From: Prorocentrum cordatum
Taxonomy: Eukaryota > Sar > Dinophyceae > Prorocentrales > Prorocentraceae
Length of the DNA stretch: 64,000 nucleotides
Assembly: GCA_963575745.1 (NCBI GenBank)
Contig: CAUYUJ010014593.1
Span: 289,051 to 353,050 of the forward strand
Direction: 5' to 3'
Position numbers and translations under genes: made by a program
The notes under the pieces: model-generated
Databases searched by the model: none
Told to the model about the DNA's origin: nothing
Seen by the model: only the letters and a program-made list of their open reading frames with translations
In this document: in pieces, positions 1 through 11,254 of the stretch
Position numbering within the stretch: position 1 is the first letter of the stretch
Layout of the letters: each line of letters opens with the position of its first letter

Positions 1-116
1 TCAAAGTAGTAGTATAAGTAGTAGCACTGGTTTAAATGATGGTAGCGGTGGTAATAATAGTAATAGTACTATGAATAGTAGCAACAATCGCAGTAGTAGT
101 AATAGCAGCAGTAGCC

Positions 117-176
<60 letters not shown>

Positions 177-189
177 CTAGTACTAGTAC

Positions 190-251
<62 letters not shown>

Positions 252-375
252 TCAGTAATAGGAGGCGTAATCATAGTAGTTGTAGGAGTCGCAGTAGTAG
301 TATTAGTCGTGGCAGTAGTAATAATGGAAACAATCGATATAGCAATAGCAGTAGTCGTCGTCGTAGTAGCAGTCG
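1..375. repeat. (AGT)n microsatellite with degenerate flanks
   Basis: The core from about 117 to 250 is nearly pure AGT triplets, interrupted once by ACTAGT units near 172-192; the flanks to 1 and 375 are decayed AGT/AAT/CGT triplets. Long poly-Ser and poly-Thr readings on both strands are artefacts of the triplet. The array ends just where copia-related coding sequence begins (about 388), so it marks the 5' truncation point of that fragment. Confidence 0.95.
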
Positions 376-387
376 CAAAAAAGTGTA

Positions 388-1310
388 GTAAGGTTGTGCA
401 GGGGGAGTTCGTAGGTCAAATCTTAGAGAAACATGGCATGTCCTCGGCCCACGGCCTCACTGCCGTCAGTATGGACCACCTCCCTGAGACCGAGGACCCG
501 CCATCAGAATCGGACCTCACAAAACTACAACAGCTTGCAGGAGAGTTCAATTGGCTAGCTACGAGAACAAGGCCAGATCTTGCATACTTCGTGAGCCGCA
601 TGGCCAGCACACTTTCGAAGTACAATGGGTGGTCGCAACAATTGGCCAAGAAAATACTCAGGTACATACAGGAGACCAAGCACCACGTCCTCATCTTAAG
701 AAAGACCGGCGGCATCCAAGATCTGAAGGCTTGGAGCGATGCTGGATACGGAGGCCCAGGCACCAAGGCCCAGACTGGGATGATCTTGGCTTGGGGCGGT
801 TCTGCTGTTCTTTGGCGGTCCAGCAGGCAGACGGTGTCCAGCTTCAGCACTGCAGAGGCTGAGCTGGGAGCCGCCGCTCTAACCTGGCAAGTGACGGAGG
901 GACTCCGGTTTCTCTTAGAGGAGTGGGGCATCGACATTCTCGTGGATAATGCCGCGGCCATTGCGATCGCTGATCATGGAAGCAACTGGCGCACGAGATG
1001 TTTTGGTGTACGTGGAGCGCGGCTCAAAGAAGAGATTGAACGAGAACTGTTACGACTGTCACACGCTCCTACCAAGGAGATGGTAGCTGACGCACTGCTG
1101 ACGAAACTTGCCACTGCAGACGTGTTGAAGAATCTTCGCTCCGCAATGGCAGGCGATATCACCTCGGCGACGCCAGCGGCGGCCGCAGTACTGAGCAGCG
1201 CCGGCGTGGAGCTGATCAAAAATATTCCCCGCCAGGGCCTTCCTTCTAAGAAGCGGGTCCGGCGTGGAAGGAAGACGCGAGTTCACCAATGTGACCGTCA
1301 GTGGTACTGA
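388..1310 (+). pseudogene. Ty1/copia Pol C-terminus (RT tail + RNase H), 5'-truncated
   Basis: The reading frame is open from inside the AGT array, but retroelement similarity starts near 390 with a stretch like the copia RT/RNase H connector (FVGQILEKHGM). It continues with the conserved TRPDLAYFVSRMAS block near 563-604 and ILRYIQETKHH near 655-690. The RNase H-like end follows: AWSDAGYGG (first acidic residue), the STAEAELGAAALTW box near 847-890 (Glu), and LVDNAAAIAIA near 940-970 (Asp). The last third (HAPTKEMVADALLTKLATADVL) matches the tail expected after copia RNase H. The catalytic RT palm with the Asp-Asp box is absent because the copy is cut at the microsatellite. The frame itself is intact to the stop at 1308-1310. 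In a full element this part degrades the RNA strand during reverse transcription. Confidence 0.85.
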
Positions 1311-1336
1311 ATGCCCAGCGCCGCTCCCTGCGCCGT

Positions 1337-1921
1337 TGTGCAGGGGGATGTTGTACCACAATATTTGCGTCACCTGAGCTGCACTTTAGGAATTCCAGTG
1401 GTTCACGTGAGCGTGTGCACATCGAGTGTTCAGCACGCGCACTGGCAGCCATCCCCGTTTGGTGAGAGCGCCCGAGCGCGAAGCACGCCTCAGCGCCCGA
1501 GCGTGATGATTCCTGGAGGCCATTGTAGATGTAGATCTCTGAGGGTTACATTCCCACAATAGGAGATAACTGATTTGAAAGGATGTTATGATATTGTGGG
1601 TCCCCCTCATCGGGGCCCAGATCATATCTGTTCCTCTCCTCTTCTCTTCCCTCTCTTCCCTTGCCCCCTGTACCCCCTTGAATTCCCGAAGCAAGCCCTA
1701 GAGCATGAGGCTGGGAGAAGCACTATAGAGTTAGCGTCGTGCGAGCACTGTGGTATAGCATCAGCAATCCCACTGAGTGGGATAACCTTTGGCGTGTAGC
1801 ATCAGCAGTAGCAGGGGAGAGAGACACCAATGCAGTGGGCTGTAGCATCCGTGATGGCATGTCGCGTTTTTTTTCACGCCACTGTTGCGGCTCAAGGTTG
1901 TTCCGCACATACGGAACCAAC
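1337..1921 (+). other. Candidate polypurine tract and 3' LTR of the copia copy
   Basis: Twenty-six bases after the pol stop lies GCAGGGGGA immediately followed by TGTTGTACCAC. A purine run next to TGTTG is the usual polypurine tract/LTR junction of copia elements. A possible LTR end is CAACA at about 1917-1921, which would give short inverted termini TGTTG/CAACA and an LTR of ~570 bp. There is no second LTR in the window to compare, so the boundary is inference. Confidence 0.35.
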
Positions 1922-2359
1922 ACGCATCCCAGCAGCGCTGACACAAAACTACTGTTGTTTCATCTCTTTACTTTCTTCACTCTTTACTCTTTTCTCGTAC
2001 TTGTAGTCTCAATTCCTAGACGATTCGATGGAGGATTCGCTTATGCAGTAGGGCCCTGTTCACCCAAGGCCCCTAGAAAGATCAAGTACCGATATGCCGC
2101 TGGCACACCAGGGGAGTGGCCCCAGTCCTGTCCAAGATCAAATCACAAGACTTCCGAGGCTTCAGGAACAACCCGGCAACCAGGCGGGATGCTGTTGGTC
2201 CCACGAATCGAATACCTCTTAAAATGGGCTCTCATCTCAAGCTCCTCTAGATCAAAACGCCACTGTGGAGCAAACTGACGTTGGTCGATCGTCTGCGCGC
2301 GTCCGACGATGAACTTCCAAAGCCGATTATCATGAAGCGAATGAGCAGTGTTTGCGCCA

Positions 2360-2905
2360 CTAGATCGGAATCAACGCGCGGCAAGTCTTCCAAGCCGAAG
2401 ACTCCCTCAAGCCCAACGCGCCGCCCCATCGAAACCCACCCATCCTCGCCTGCGAGCCGTCAGCCGCTTCTTCTGCCCCGACTTGAACTCCTCCTCCTTC
2501 CCACAATGCCCCGCGCCCTCCAGTCACATACCGTCGGTTCAAAGAAACGCTCTGCTCGTGGGCCCACCAGGGTCGCAACAGCGCCCGCTGCTGGCGTCGA
2601 AGAAAGCGAAGAGAGTAGCGCAGCAACGGATGTCCGGGATGCAGAGATACCACTGCTACCCCTTCAACATTGATGCGCAGTGACAGCGGAATGGGGCCTG
2701 TCAGCGTTGTTCGAAGCCTGGTAATGCCGAGGATATGCCCTGAACTCCGACGCCAGTCCCGAAGGGCGGCTTCGCCAGTCGCAACGTCTCTCATGGGTCC
2801 GCTGGGAGCAACAATGAACGCAACTGTTCCGCCACCATCTTCCGACAAGCGGGATGTTCGCTGACCCGCATGGGGGTCGGTGGCCGACTGCGGGGCTTCG
2901 GCCAT
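2360..2905 (-). CDS. Unassigned minus-strand ORF, possibly a retrocopy remnant
   Basis: This 181-codon frame is not simple-sequence and its middle (about residues 25-120) has a balanced, protein-like composition, with segments such as VAFIVAPSGPMRDVATGEA and LLRYSLRFLRRQQRALLRPW. I recognise no family. The 5' part overlaps other minus-strand frames up to about 3,167 with similar character, so a frameshifted minus-strand coding region of ~0.8 kb is possible. The surrounding 1.92-3.44 kb otherwise shows no recognisable gene. High GC makes chance ORFs of this length common, hence low confidence. Confidence 0.25.
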   Translation of the reverse strand: MAEAPQSATDPHAGQRTSRLSEDGGGTVAFIVAPSGPMRDVATGEAALRDWRRSSGHILGITRLRTTLTGPIPLSLRINVEGVAVVSLHPGHPLLRYSLRFLRRQQRALLRPWWAHEQSVSLNRRYVTGGRGALWEGGGVQVGAEEAADGSQARMGGFRWGGALGLRESSAWKTCRALIPI

Positions 2906-3439
2906 GCAAGAGCAGCCGCCGCGGGGGCGCGGCCCGAGGACGCCCTGGTGAGGAAACCGATGACACTTGCAATGACCTTCTCGTTAGCGCTGCCAGGCAA
3001 GAGTGGTCCTTTATATTCTGCCCAAATCTAGAGAAAGCTCCGATGGCCCCACCGACAGTGCCCCTGCGAGTCGGGCCTGGCTGGCGCAGCCCGCGCCATG
3101 AAGCGAACACCTCCTGGAACACATCGCGCTGAAGCCTGTCCCCAGGCCCGAATTCCCCATCGGCCACAGCCCCCTTTCCCCCATGCGAACAGCATTCCAG
3201 TCATCAGCAACAGGGGCCGTGCAATAAAAAAGCGGGAGGAGGAGACGCAACAATCTTCTGAAGGTAATGCTTGCGCATGCCGGCTGAGACACACGCATTG
3301 GGCGCATGCGCATTCACGATGGCAAGGCCCCCAGCGGGACCCGAACACATCACCAACATAACCCTGCCTTCCTCAACATCCACGGAAACACTTGCACTCA
3401 AATGCTCAAGGAACTGAGCAGAACTCCCACCAGCCCTCA

Positions 3440-4275
3440 GGGCGCAAGTGGTCGAACGAGGTCTTTCTTTCCTCTTCCAAAAACCCTCTTCCCCTTCGGG
3501 GAGGGGTTTTCCCCTCCCCCTGCGCCCTCCCCTGGACCTAGACGAGAAGGGGCCGCGATCGGTTGGAGCGTCCATGATGGCCTCAGGATGGCTCCAAGAG
3601 GGCCCCAGAGAGCACGAGATGGCCTCCGAGATCGTCAAGCTAGCCCAACATGGCTCAATATAGCTAACCACATGCCTCCAAGAGGCCCCAAGATGACCAC
3701 AAGACGGTTCGAAGTGCTCTCGGAAATCCCTCGGGACCCCTCCAAGAGCCCCAAATCTTCCACATAACTACGGACAATTTATGATTGTTGCCTTCTCGCT
3801 GTTTCGCTTCCGACGCGCTTCTGGGGCCTCAGATGACCCCAAGATGGCCCAACAACGGCCCCGAGAGGGGCCCAAAAGACCTCCGAAACCGCCCCAAGAG
3901 CGCCCAAGAGCACCCAGATAGCGCCCCAAGAGGGCTCCAAGAGACAGTTTTGACGGCCCCAGGGGGTGAGGGGGCGACCTCGATTGGGGCCCCCCCTCCT
4001 TTTGATCGATAGCCTCGAAGATGGCCCCAAAAGGCGCTCCAGGGCCCCCAAGAGAGCTCCAACAGAGCCCCAAGAGGGCCCCAAGAGGGTCCCACGAGGG
4101 CCCCAAGATGGCCCCAAGGGGGCCCACAGACACCCCAAAATAGCGCGAAGATGGCTCCAACATACGATTGTTTGAAGACTCCTGAAGGGGGGAGGGGGGG
4201 CGCATCGAGAACCCTTCCTCAGTTGATCGATGCTCTTCAACATGTCCCCAAGATGCCCTCCAGGGCCCCCGAAAG
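3440..4275 (+). repeat. CCAAGAG-family low-complexity repeat, copy 1
   Basis: Dozens of variants of GCCCCAAGAGGGC and CCAAGATGGCCCC recur at roughly 10-13 base spacing. Near 3,775-3,825 there is a short non-repetitive head containing GTTGCCTTCTCGC followed by CGCTTCCGACGCGCTTC. Related heads occur near 8,393, 24,655 and, inverted, near 59,105 and 59,497, so this is a dispersed family and not just local slippage. All frames are partly open because the short unit rarely forms stops. Confidence 0.8.
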
Positions 4276-4295
4276 GCCCCAAAGAAGGTTTCAAA

Positions 4296-4366
4296 ACCTC
4301 TTCGTCCTCGTCCTCACCCGCGTCCTCGTCCTCCTCGTCCTCCGCCTCCTCCTCTTCCCCTCGCCC
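4296..4366. repeat. (TCC/GTC)n microsatellite
   Basis: Imperfect TCCTCG/TCC triplets follow directly on the CCAAGAG repeat. Confidence 0.8.
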
Positions 4367-4467
4367 CTGCGCGAAGAGGCCTTCCAAGGCCACCCCTTTG
4401 CTCGCTTTGTTTCCCTAGATGTGTCTCTTCGTCCCTTTCCCGTCAGCTCTGAAGGGCAGGGAAACTA

Positions 4468-4700
4468 AATGGGCTGGTGGGGATACTTTTTTTGATCTGC
4501 GGCCCGCAAGGAAGAGTCCAGAGGGCGTGTCAATCAGGCTGACTGGGGCACAGAGCCAGATAATTCGTGCAACATGCAGACAAATTGGGGAACTGGTGGG
4601 GATACTTTTTTTGATTTGCGGCCCGCAAGGAAAAGTCCAGAGGGCGGGATGATAGGCAATGGGGCGCAATGCCAGAAGATTAACATGCAGAGACCCGGCG
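4468..4700 (+). repeat. Tandem duplication, two ~112-bp units
   Basis: The block CTGGTGGGGATACTTTTTTT plus GCGGCCCGCAAGGAA appears at about 4,474 and again at about 4,586. Shared downstream landmarks (GTCCAGAGGGCG, a GGGGC.CA.AG/TGCCAGA segment, AACATGCAGA) confirm duplication of the whole unit. Confidence 0.85.
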
Positions 4701-5281
4701 TGTGCCAGCGGACGAGTCGACCCGAGTGAAGCGGGCCAGAGGGGGGGCAAAGGAAGGCTGCAGACAGCGCAGAGAGACAGAAGCAAGTGGCGACGAGACA
4801 GACAGAGGAAACCCTCTCTCACGGAGCACCCAGTGCTCACGAGGACCGTCAACCACAACTGAAAGCTCCCTCGTCAAGATGGACTGGTGGAGATACGCGA
4901 AGCATGAAGAATTAACGCGGCAACTCAAGCCGCAACCTCATATGTCATAACATTGGCATACACATTTGGATGGCACCTGTGCGGAGCTCATCCGAGAGGA
5001 TCCCCATACAAACTGCGGGCCCATGCGTGAAACAACATCTTTGCCGGTCGAAATCGCGAACATGCCGTGGGGGGGCAGAAACAAAGGGACCCTGGGCGTT
5101 CCAGACGCAGAGAGTATGCGACTGAGCAGGGACGGTGTACTCCACCAGCAGCCAGAGACAGAGGGGGGACACAACTGCGGCACTGTCACCTGCATTAACA
5201 CTAACGCAGCAACCTGAAGACTGGGGCCCAGCTGAGTTCTCAGAAAGCGAAGGACACGCGCTACTCTCATCGAGCCCCGTC

Positions 5282-6334
5282 TCACTTGTGCTGTTGTCGC
5301 ACTCGCCTAAAATGGCGAATCTCACCGAACCGTATCTGCGAGCGCGGTGCACGCTGCGCTCCTCCTACCTCCTCAAGGCCCTCAGCATCAATGGCAGAAT
5401 GAACGCTGCCTGCGTTTGGACCGCATCTGCAATCAAAACCTGGACTCATCTGAAACGGGATGGGGCCGTCCCGAGGACATACGTAGCACCCCCCGAGCCC
5501 AGCGGGTCCAAAGATATTCGCCACAGCCAGCCTCATATTGCCTAAGTCGTAAGAAGATTCCTGGAGGCCGCATCGAACACGGAATTTGGTCTCGTCCACT
5601 CTCGGGATTCACGAACAGGTCTACAGTCGCTTTCGAGGAACGGGCGAAGCTTGTATCGTCGGGGAGTCGAGAAACACCTTCCCGTTGCAAGTGCAGTCCG
5701 TAACCTGGGCGCGGGGGGTCTCTGCAGCAGGCAACAAAAGGGGGCTTCTCGAAGACGTTGTTCACAACTTGGCGCAACGCCGTCTCCATCCGGACCCTCT
5801 TGGAACCCAAGAGCACCGCATGGGAATGACAACCGACTTCACCAAACTCAGCACGAAGCTGAACATACTGAGAGAAACCGTCACCTTCCCTCGGGGTAGC
5901 CGTCCCTTTCAGACTCTCCTGCGCCATATGTCGCACATCGGCAGACTCCTCATCCATCGCATCAATCATCCCCGCCAACCCTTTCTTCGAACCAGATCCC
6001 GTCACTTCGCGATCCTGGATGGCTTGCAATAGCGCCTGTTCTTGGATGGCGTCAGCGGAGAGAACGCATCAGCATATTGATCTCTGACACACCACGACCA
6101 AACTGAATGGACAAAGTGTCGGCCGCCGAAAGGAGCGACCGGATGAGACTCCAAGCGTGCGGCCGCGGCATGGCCTGGCGGCCCGCCTCCATGGCTGGAG
6201 GGGGAGAGCGGCCGCCAGGAGCAAAGAGATAGAGAGAGAGAGAGAGAACAACCGCACAGGGCCAGGGGGCGCGACCACGGCCCGCCACTGGCGCCTGGCC
6301 ACTTAAGAGAGGCTTGGAAATTGAGGACCACGCC
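5282..6334 (-). pseudogene. Probable SL-containing retrocopy of an unidentified host mRNA, decayed
   Basis: Immediately upstream on the minus strand (6,335-6,355) is a spliced-leader relict, which implies that this DNA derives from a mature trans-spliced mRNA. Several minus-strand frames cover the body: GTG-led 6,331-6,002, a 198-codon frame 6,029-5,433 and a further frame 5,599-5,282. The 6,029 frame contains protein-like stretches such as FSQYVQLRAEFGEVGCHSH, RMETALRQVVNNVFEKPPF and DLFVNPESGRDQIPC, without simple sequence. The frame seems to shift near 6,050, 5,700 and 5,590. I do not recognise the family. No intron signal is evident, as expected for a processed copy. Confidence 0.45.
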
Positions 6335-6355
6335 CCTGAAGCCAAAATGGCGACG
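6335..6355 (-). other. Relict dinoflagellate spliced leader (18 of 21 positions)
   Basis: On the minus strand this matches the 21-base core of the dinoflagellate spliced leader at 18 positions. The central GCCATTTTGGCT is perfect; the differences are one base in the 5' part and two in the last four bases. SL is added by trans-splicing to mRNA 5' ends, so a genomic copy joined to a gene body indicates reinsertion of cDNA. The SL 5' end sits 5 bases from a GAT triplet array. Confidence 0.65.
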
Positions 6356-6360
6356 GAACG

Positions 6361-6690
6361 ATGATGATGCTGATTTCTGAGCTGATAGTTATTATGGTGG
6401 TGGCGGTGGTGGTGATGAGGATAAAGATGCCGATGACGATGACAATAATGATGGTTGGCGGTGGTGATGATGATGATAATGATAATGATGATGATGGTGA
6501 TGATGATGATGATGACGATGGTGATGATGACGATGCTGATGATGAGTATGATGATGCTGATGATGATGATCATCATGACAATGGGAATGATACTGATACT
6601 GCTGATGGTCAGAGGCGATTGTGATAATGATGATCATGGCGAAGATAATGATGATAAGTGTGATTGTGACGGCCATGATGATTACGATGG
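6361..6690. repeat. (GAT)n imperfect microsatellite
   Basis: About 330 bp of GAT/GAC/AAT triplets. It abuts the SL relict at 6,335-6,355. A short GA dinucleotide run lies nearby at about 6,227-6,246. Confidence 0.9.
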
Positions 6691-7219
6691 GGTCATGCGG
6701 GGGGGCAGAGGCAGGCATGAGAGGGAGGAGAGGGACGAGGAAAGAAGAAGGGTGGGCGGCGCGGGCCGCTGCTGACTCAACACGAGGACCCAATGCCGCA
6801 AGATAATTGGAAAACCATGTCATGGACGGAACGAAACATGCCAACCACAATGAGTCGCCGACTCCCTCCAACATCGCAATCTGGCAATATTGAAAAACGG
6901 ACGGGCAAGAGCGTGGCGAAGCTGGAACAACTGCATTCGGAGCATCCGGGTCCTCGCCCACCGATGCGGGATCCTGCGCGAGTGGCCAACGTCAACAAGA
7001 GACTACATGAATGGATTGTCAAATCGTGGAATCGCTTATGCGTGAACCAAGTTATACGACGCGCTTCGACGCAACCCCTCACTGGAAATACCGTAGCACC
7101 CCGCAGATACGGGTAAGAGTGAGGGGGCGGTGGGGACGCCTGCAGTCTGCGACTCTGGAGAAGCCCGCCGCAGGCGCCCAAGTTTCACAAATCGTGCAAC
7201 GAGCCCGCCGTCAAACCAA

Positions 7220-7640
7220 TATGGGTAGGTCGCGGGTGGGTCGCAAATGGGTCGCGGGTGGGTCGCGGGTGGGTCGCAGGTGGGTCGCGGGTGGGTCGCA
7301 GGTGGGTCGCAAGTGGGTCGCGGGTGGGTCGCAAATGGGTCGCGGGTGGGTCGCGGGTGGGTCGCGGATGGGTCGCGGGGTGGGTCGCCGGTGGGTCGCG
7401 GGGTGGGTCGCGGGCGGGTCGCGGGGTGGGTCGCGGGTGGGTCGCGGAGTGGGTCGCGGGTGGGTCGCGGGTTAGGTCGCGGGGTGGGTCGCAGGGCCCG
7501 GGGTGGGTCGCGGAGTGGGTCGCGGGGTGGGTCGCGGGTGGGTCGCGGGTTAGGTCGCGGGGTGGGTCGCAGGGCCCGGGGTGGGTCGCGGAGTGGGTCG
7601 CGGGGTGGGTCGCGGGTGGGTCGCGGGTGGGACGACGACA
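7220..7640 (+). repeat. GGGTCGCGGGT minisatellite (~11 bp unit)
   Basis: About 38 units of GGGTCGCGGGT with variants (GGGTCGCAGGT, GGGTCGCAAAT, GGGTCGCGGAG). A longer higher-order unit of ~88 bp (TTAGGTCGCGGGG...GGGCCCGGGG) is duplicated at about 7,470-7,625. Long Gly/Arg/Val frames are by-products. Confidence 0.95.
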
Positions 7641-7692
7641 ACAAACAAACAAACAAACAAACAAACAAACAAACAAACAAACAACAACGACA
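7641..7692. repeat. (ACAA)n microsatellite
   Basis: Pure CAAA tetranucleotide repeats follow directly on the 11-bp minisatellite, then degrade into CAACGA units. Confidence 0.95.
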
Positions 7693-8190
7693 ACAACGGA
7701 ACAACGCAACAAGCAGAATCCTCACCACGGATCCCCACTTGAGCCACACACCCAAGGACAATGAATGAGCGTTCGGCCCCCTCACTCTGATGATTACTAC
7801 ATGTGTCGTGGCACTGGCTCCCCCTCCACATCACCATCAGGGTTATCAAGACTTATTCCAAGACTGCCCTTCGCTCTTGTGAGACTGGCCCCATCATGGC
7901 CACATAAGTGGACAAAACTCGATGAGCTACTATGGAACGTGATTGCTGTCACCGATGTGCCACATTCGGACGCACCTGCAGGTGGAATAGCGACAGTCGG
8001 TCTGGCAATTGCCATGAACTGGGTGGCCTCAAACTTCGCGCAAAAATCGCCGGCCCGACGGGCCAGAGGCGTGCTGAGATCTCCTGTAACAGGCGTAGAA
8101 CATGTCTAATTCGCGCGCGCGTGCCGCCCCTGGGGGTCGCCAGGCGAAAGTACCCCAGCCGATCTCTGGCGAGGTTCCATCAGAGGTGGT
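7693..8190. other. No recognisable feature
   Basis: Unique, moderately GC-rich sequence. Only short frames are present and none looks like a known protein. Confidence 0.5.
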
Positions 8191-8194
8191 TCTG

Positions 8195-8835
8195 CTCTGG
8201 GCGCCGCCCTCGGGGCTCCCCAGAGAGCCCCAAGAAGGGCCAATAGGGCCCCCAAGAAAGTCCAACAGTGCTCCGAGACGTCACAAGACCGCTCAAATAC
8301 GCACAATATGGCCACCAGACAGCCCAAAAGGCCTCCAAGATGCTCCAAGAGGCCTCCCAGAGCGCCCCCAAGAGCGCCCCAAGAGGCACAAATCGTAGAT
8401 TTCCCACTGGTTGTTGAAAGATTGTGGCATTCTCGCCATGACGGCGTCCCGACGCTCCAAGACGGCCCAAGAGGCCCCCAAGATCGCTCCAAGACGGCTC
8501 CAGAGGCCTCCAAGAGGGCCTGAAGACGGCCCAAGAGGGTCCCAAAACGGCTCAAGAGGCTTCCAAGACAGCCCCGAAAACCCCAGAACGACCCAAAAAG
8601 GTAGGGCCCAATGGGGGATCCCGAACAGAACATTTCTAGCCCTCAGCCCCAAGAGGCGCCCAGGAGGCCCCAAGAGGCCCCAAAGAGCCCCCAAAATATT
8701 CAAGACGCCCTCAAGAGGCCTCAAGAGAGCACAGGAGCCCCCCAAAATGCTCCCAGGACACTCCCAAGAAGACCCCAAACTGCTCCCCAGGAACCCCGGA
8801 GAGCCCTCCGAGGAGACCCCAACAAGCCTCCACGA
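8195..8835 (+). repeat. CCAAGAG-family repeat, copy 2
   Basis: Same CCAAGAGGCCCC/CAAGACGGCCC units as at 3.4-4.3 kb. A non-repetitive module at about 8,393-8,462 (AATCGTAGATTTCCC, then GTTGTTGAAAGATTGTGGC, CGACGCTCCAAGACGG) aligns along its length with the reverse complement of 59,497-59,565. This gives a conserved ~70-bp head followed by a repetitive tail. Confidence 0.8.
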
Positions 8836-9850
8836 GAACTCTGACCCACAACTGCGGCACGGAGGCGGGCAACCGGGAAGCGGAGAAAGGAGCGGAGATA
8901 TGCGAGAATTGATTCTGGCGTTCCCGTACGATCACGTTCATAAACCGCCGACCCTCGCTCCCGGACGGAGAACTCCATGTGAGATCATGTGTAGCCGCCC
9001 CGCTCCCCCCGCCACCTTCCCCGAAAGCGGGCGATTTGGCCACGGGCCACTGACGACCCCCAAGGCAACCCACCCAAGAACAACTGCACAAGAACTGCTG
9101 CGCCTCTGGCCTCTGGAACTCCACCAGCGCCTTCGCAGCGCCGCAGGGGTAACGAACACGCGGGCAAATGCCAGCGATGCAGCATTATGGGCTGGTGGAG
9201 TGAGCGAAGCGGTTAACTGAAACTAATACCTGCCCCACAGCACATGAACAGAAGCCTCACCTGAAGATCATAAAGCCACAACATTTGGTTTCGACATACG
9301 CTCGCTTCCCAGGAGCAAAACATCACCATCTAGCAATCTAGCAGGCATGTTCGTCCCAGACGCCTAGCATAGGAGCAAGAAAAAGGAGGAACGCATGGAG
9401 AGGGAGGGAGGGAGGAGGTCACGTAGTAAGAGACCGCTCCAGCGCAGTCATACAAACAACACAAAACCTCCGCGCGAGGGCCCGCTGGCAAATAAGCCCA
9501 GCTCGTGGCCAGCCCCGGAAACGCTGAACCCCAATCTACTATGTTTCCTTGGGAGGCATGTTTCGCCTGCGCCGCCTTCCACCAACCTTCCACAAATGTT
9601 TGCAGGCTTCCGCCAGCGGAACCATTCCCCTTTTGCATCCTCCGCCTTCCGCCGGCCTCCCTCCAAAAGAAACTCGTTGATCCTTTGAAAACGATGGCCA
9701 TTCTAGAGCGCCCCAAGAGGTAATCTTCCCAATGGAAACGACGCGTACGGCGATGGCGTCCGAAACCTGCCTGGTCGGAACCGCCGGTGGTTCGAATATC
9801 TGCAAAATCCAGGCGCTGCCGCGACGCCTAACGCCTAAAGTGTGCCTAGT
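8836..9850. other. No recognisable gene
   Basis: Frames of 60-130 codons exist on both strands but none shows family motifs or a clear advantage over its antisense frame. GGGCTGGTGGAGTGAG at about 9,188 resembles the start of the duplicated unit at 4,474. Confidence 0.4.
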
Positions 9851-9852
9851 AG

Positions 9853-9895
9853 TATTCAGTAGTAGTGGTGGTGGTGGTGGTGGTGGTGGTCGTGG
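9853..9895 (+). repeat. (GTG)n microsatellite
   Basis: Twelve or so GTG triplets, then decayed GTC/AAC triplets to about 9,925. Confidence 0.9.
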
Positions 9896-10394
9896 CCGTT
9901 GTCGTCAACGTCAACGTCATCCTCATCTTCCTGCTGATCTGTCTCCTTCCTCCTACTCCTCTTCCATCCCCTTCACCAGCATGAGAGCGTTTCGTGGCAT
10001 ATTATCCACGCAAAACGCACGCCCAATCAAACACGATCTGCCGCAACATGCCTCGTGTAGTACGACTGCGTCAGTCTCAAGCAGCCTTGGCTCGGACGTA
10101 AGCGCCGCCTCGAGAACTACAGACCACTCGCCTGCACAGCTACCTCGAGCGCACTCGGCAGCAATGTGGATACGATCACTGAGCCACGCGTTTACCTGAT
10201 CAGCGGGTTTTTTTTGGCTACAAGCTCTCCGACACCCGCCTGCCGGGGGTGAAAAAGCGCGTGAGATGATTCATTATCACCCCTCTCCCTTTCTCCCTGA
10301 CCTGGGTTTGCAAATCCCGTTAAAGGGGCGAAACATTATCCTGGCGAAGGACCCAACCATATGCAATTGTGACTAGCGCAGTTGTGAGAACCGT

Positions 10395-10930
10395 ATTCGG
10401 TGGAGCGTCGTATGGGGCCACGAAACGTGTGAGGGGTGGGGCAAAGCGGGGGTGACGCCCACATGTGAGCACTGCCAGGTGGAGCCCCCTATGGAGCCAC
10501 GACGCACGTCAAGGGTGTGCCGAAGCACTGCCATTGGCGCCTTCGGTGGTGGAGCTCCCTATGGGGCCACGAAACGTGTGAGGGGTGCACCGAACCGAGG
10601 GTTACGCACACATTAGAACTGCACGACTGGGGCCTTGAAGTGGAGCTCCCTATGGGGCAGCGAAACGTGTGAGGGGTGTGCCAGAACGGGGGCGACGCCC
10701 ACATGCGAACTGTGCCACTAGGGCCTTGTGTGAGGCTCCCTAGTGTGCCACGCAGCGTGTGAGGGGTGCGCCGAAACGGGGGCGACACCCACATGCGAAC
10801 TGTGCGGCATCAGGTGGAGCTCCCTATGGGGCCACGCAACGTGTGAGGGGTGTGCCAAAACGGGGCGGCGGCTCCATGCGAACCCTGTCACTGGGGCCTT
10901 AGGTGGAGCTCCCTACAGGCCTCGGAAAAA
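10395..10930 (+). repeat. ~88-bp tandem repeat, about six to seven units
   Basis: Units carry CTATGGGGCCACGAAACGTG, TGAGGGGTGTGCC, CGGGGGCGACGCCCACATGC and GGTGGAGCTCC. Starts fall near 10,408, 10,487, 10,559, 10,650, 10,736 and 10,823. Diverged copies in the opposite orientation occur at about 27,575-27,780. Confidence 0.85.
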
Positions 10931-11254
10931 TAGCGAACACTCATGCCACATTCATATGTCAACTCCTCCCCCTCCTCGCAATGTTCAGAATTGGCGGTGA
11001 GTCTGATGAGTTGCACCTCGACCGCAGTCTCCCCCGCGCGTGCCAACTTTGAGCTTGGGGGGCTGGGGGAGTGTTTTTAATTGTTTCCCTCTGCCGTCTC
11101 ATTTCTAAGTTTGGTCCGCCATTCGTGGGTAGCCCGAGCGATTGTGCGGGTAAGGATTTCTGCAAGACAACAGGCGGAATGACATGTAATGACACAGCTA
11201 GCATGTCAATCAGACAGGCTGCCGACAAGGCAGCTCAGAAGGGCATGGTTCCCT

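Noticed and set aside
1870-1897. Possible third spliced-leader relict (GCCACTGTTGCGGCTCAAGG)
   Set aside because: Only GGCTCAAG and a loose GCCA match; indels would be needed and no coding body follows convincingly.
5300-5325. Spliced-leader-like CGCCTAAAATGGCGAATC on the minus strand
   Set aside because: The core matches poorly at the ends; it may be chance or a very old relict.
7220-7640. CRISPR-like array
   Set aside because: Units are 11 bp with no spacers; it is a minisatellite in a eukaryotic genome. The same applies to the 101-bp and 160-bp arrays.
7036-7785. 249-codon minus-strand Pro/Arg/Asp/Thr-rich ORF
   Set aside because: It is a direct reading of the 11-bp minisatellite and the ACAA run.
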